7,631 bases of DNA from CAZAQB01 sp964487155 (GTDB lineage Bacteria > Pseudomonadota > Gammaproteobacteria > Nitrococcales > Nitrococcaceae). The notes beneath the pieces were generated by a model that saw only the letters and a program-made list of their open reading frames with translations, did not search any database and was not told the origin of the DNA. Below, piece after piece: positions 6,528-7,631 of the stretch; position 1 is the stretch's first letter, and every line of letters starts with the position of its first letter. The translations under genes were made by a program, and so were the position numbers. The stretch is taken from NCBI GenBank assembly GCA_964487155.1, contig CAZAQB010000156.1, positions 1 to 7,631 of the forward strand, in the 5' to 3' direction.

Positions 6528-6556
6528 CACTGCCTCCCGAAACCGGATGCCCGTCG
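6528..6556. promoter_or_regulatory. Divergent senA/senB intergenic spacer
   Basis: The spacer between the two start codons is only 29 bp. It holds the senA ribosome site (GGGAGG on the minus strand) and a weak GGA for senB about 8 nt before its ATG. There is no room for two back-to-back promoters, so the promoters must lie within the opposite gene and their transcripts would overlap at the 5' ends. No clear -35/-10 elements were seen. Confidence 0.6.
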
Positions 6557-7534
6557 ATGAGAATAACTCTGATCACGCCCGCCGCGCCGCGCTCCCGGGC
6601 CGGCAACCGTGCCACCGCCAGGCGCTGGGCGGGCCTGCTGCGCGACCTCGGCCACCGGGTGACCGTCGCCACCAGTGAGGACGGCGCCGCCGCCGCCCGC
6701 CGATCCGCCGATGCGCTCATCGCCCTTCACGCCTGGCGCTCCGCCGAGGCGATCCGCGCCGCCGCCGAGCACGCCCCGGGCCGGCCGCTGCTGGTGGCGC
6801 TGACCGGCACCGATATCTACCGCTTCCAGCACAGCGACCCGCAGGTGACGCTCGCCAGCATGGACCGGGCCCACGCCCTGATCGGCCTGCACGGGCGCCT
6901 CGCCGCCGACATCCCGGCGCGGTTCGCCGACCGGCTCTATCCCGTGTACCAGTCGGCGCAGCCGCTGCCGGCGAGCTATCCCGGCCCGCCGGCGCGCAGC
7001 TTCCGGGTACTGGTGGCCGGCCACCTGCGCGCGGAGAAGGACCCGCTGCGCGCGGCCCTTGCCGCCCGGGATCTGCCCGCCGGGTCTGCGATCCGGGTGG
7101 TCAATGTGGGCCGCGCCTACGACGAAGGCTGGGCCGAGACGGCCCGCGCCGAGCTTGCCGCGAACCCCCGCTTCAGCTGGCACGGCGAGGTCAGCCACGG
7201 CCGCGTGCGCCGCCTCATGGCCGCCTCCCACCTCATGGTGATGAGCTCCATCATGGAGGGTGGCGCCAATGTCGTCTCGGAGGCCTGCGTCGCCGGCCTG
7301 CCGGTGATCGCCTCCGACATCCCCGGCAACCGGGGGCTGCTGGGCGACGATTACCCGGCCTACTACCCCGCCGAGGACACCGCCGCCCTGGGCGCCCTGC
7401 TGCAGCGGGCCGAAGCGGAGCCCGCCCTCCTCGCCGAGCTGCGTGAGCACTGCCGGGCGCTGGCGCCCTGGTTCACGCCGGAGCGCGAGCGCGACGGCCT
7501 GGCCCGCGCCCTGGCGGCCGCTGGCGCCGGCTGA
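6557..7534 (+). CDS. senB: SenB, selenosugar synthase (GT-B glycosyltransferase)
   Basis: SenB transfers selenium from selenophosphate onto a UDP-sugar (UDP-GlcNAc in the characterised pathway), giving the seleno-sugar that SenA uses. The 325-aa protein has a GT-B layout. The N-terminal half opens MRITLITPAAP, followed by a nucleotide-sugar loop region AGNRATARRWAGLLRDLGHRV at 15-35, then LIALHAWRS at 54-62 and VALTGTDIYR at 80-89, and YQSAQPL at 131-137. These blocks are what I remember as diagnostic of the SenB family, long annotated only as a TIGR04348-type glycosyltransferase. The C-terminal half has VAGHLRAEKDP at 153-163 and the GT4-type EX7E motif with E234 and E242 (MEGGANVVSEA), then GLPVIASDIPGNRGLL. 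The ATG at 6557 starts the conserved N-terminus; an upstream in-frame ATG at 6512 would overlap senA and add 15 unconserved residues. A selenophosphate synthase (SenC/SelD) is not in the window. Confidence 0.87.
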   Translation: MRITLITPAAPRSRAGNRATARRWAGLLRDLGHRVTVATSEDGAAAARRSADALIALHAWRSAEAIRAAAEHAPGRPLLVALTGTDIYRFQHSDPQVTLASMDRAHALIGLHGRLAADIPARFADRLYPVYQSAQPLPASYPGPPARSFRVLVAGHLRAEKDPLRAALAARDLPAGSAIRVVNVGRAYDEGWAETARAELAANPRFSWHGEVSHGRVRRLMAASHLMVMSSIMEGGANVVSEACVAGLPVIASDIPGNRGLLGDDYPAYYPAEDTAALGALLQRAEAEPALLAELREHCRALAPWFTPERERDGLARALAAAGAG

Positions 7535-7631
7535 GGACATACCCTCGCCGTTCCCGGCGGCCGCCGGCACTGCCCTGGCCGCCGCTCCGCGCCTTGGCAC
7601 CGCCCGCCGTAGCCCCACGTTGCGAAGAAAC
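7535..7631. other. Right edge after senB, no gene recognised
   Basis: The 97 bp after senB are GC-rich and contain a perfect 14-bp palindrome, CCGGCGGCCGCCGG (7554-7567), 20 bp past the stop. It has no loop and no T-run, so it is not called a terminator. No start of a further gene such as senC is visible before the window ends. Confidence 0.35.

Noticed and set aside
5181..6560. Long plus-strand open frame opposite senA
   Set aside because: It mirrors senA in its entirety and has low-complexity Ala/Gly/Arg/Val content without domain motifs. SenA has the histidine ligands and FGE-type motifs.
7554..7567. Perfect 14-bp palindrome after senB as a terminator
   Set aside because: It has no loop and no following T-run, and G/C palindromes of this kind are frequent in such GC-rich DNA.
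6527..7618. Long minus-strand open frame opposite senB
   Set aside because: It is a Gly/Ala/Arg-rich shadow of the GT-B gene, which carries the EX7E motif and a conserved N-terminus.

Overview
The window is very GC-rich (codon third positions almost all G or C), compactly organised bacterial chromosome. The proteins look proteobacterial, and a halophilic or phototrophic gammaproteobacterium would fit, but the sequence does not fix the taxon. Six genes can be supported, five or six of them tightly packed. No RNA gene, CRISPR array, insertion sequence or prophage signal was seen.

Right half (about 4240-7534): a selenoneine-type locus. A plus-strand gene (6557-7534) encodes a GT-B glycosyltransferase that I recognise as the selenosugar synthase family SenB. 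Divergent from it, with only 29 bp between start codons, is an EgtB-like non-haem iron enzyme best called SenA, selenoneine synthase (6527 down to 5196). Downstream of senA on the minus strand lie a PhnD-like periplasmic binding protein (5104-4244), a short PhnC-like ATPase (4244-3564) and a PhnE-like permease in which two permease units are fused (3559-2084). Stop and start codons of the transporter genes overlap or nearly touch, so they form one translationally coupled unit. The gene set suggests that the transporter brings in a selenium oxyanion (selenate or selenite) rather than phosphonate. Selenium would then go through selenophosphate (selenophosphate synthase not in the window) to SenB, which makes a seleno-sugar, and SenA would join that selenium to hercynine (EgtD also not in the window).

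Left half (1-2083): after a hairpin that may end the transporter operon come a small four-helix membrane protein of unknown function (1936-1487) and moeA (1348-104), the molybdenum insertase of molybdenum cofactor synthesis. The 147-bp and 138-bp gaps before these genes hold inverted and direct repeats that look like operators. The main one is a GTTACC/GGTAAC array just upstream of moeA. Whether these two genes are functionally tied to the selenium locus is not shown by the sequence.

All family assignments come from reading motifs and remembered family features; no database search was run.
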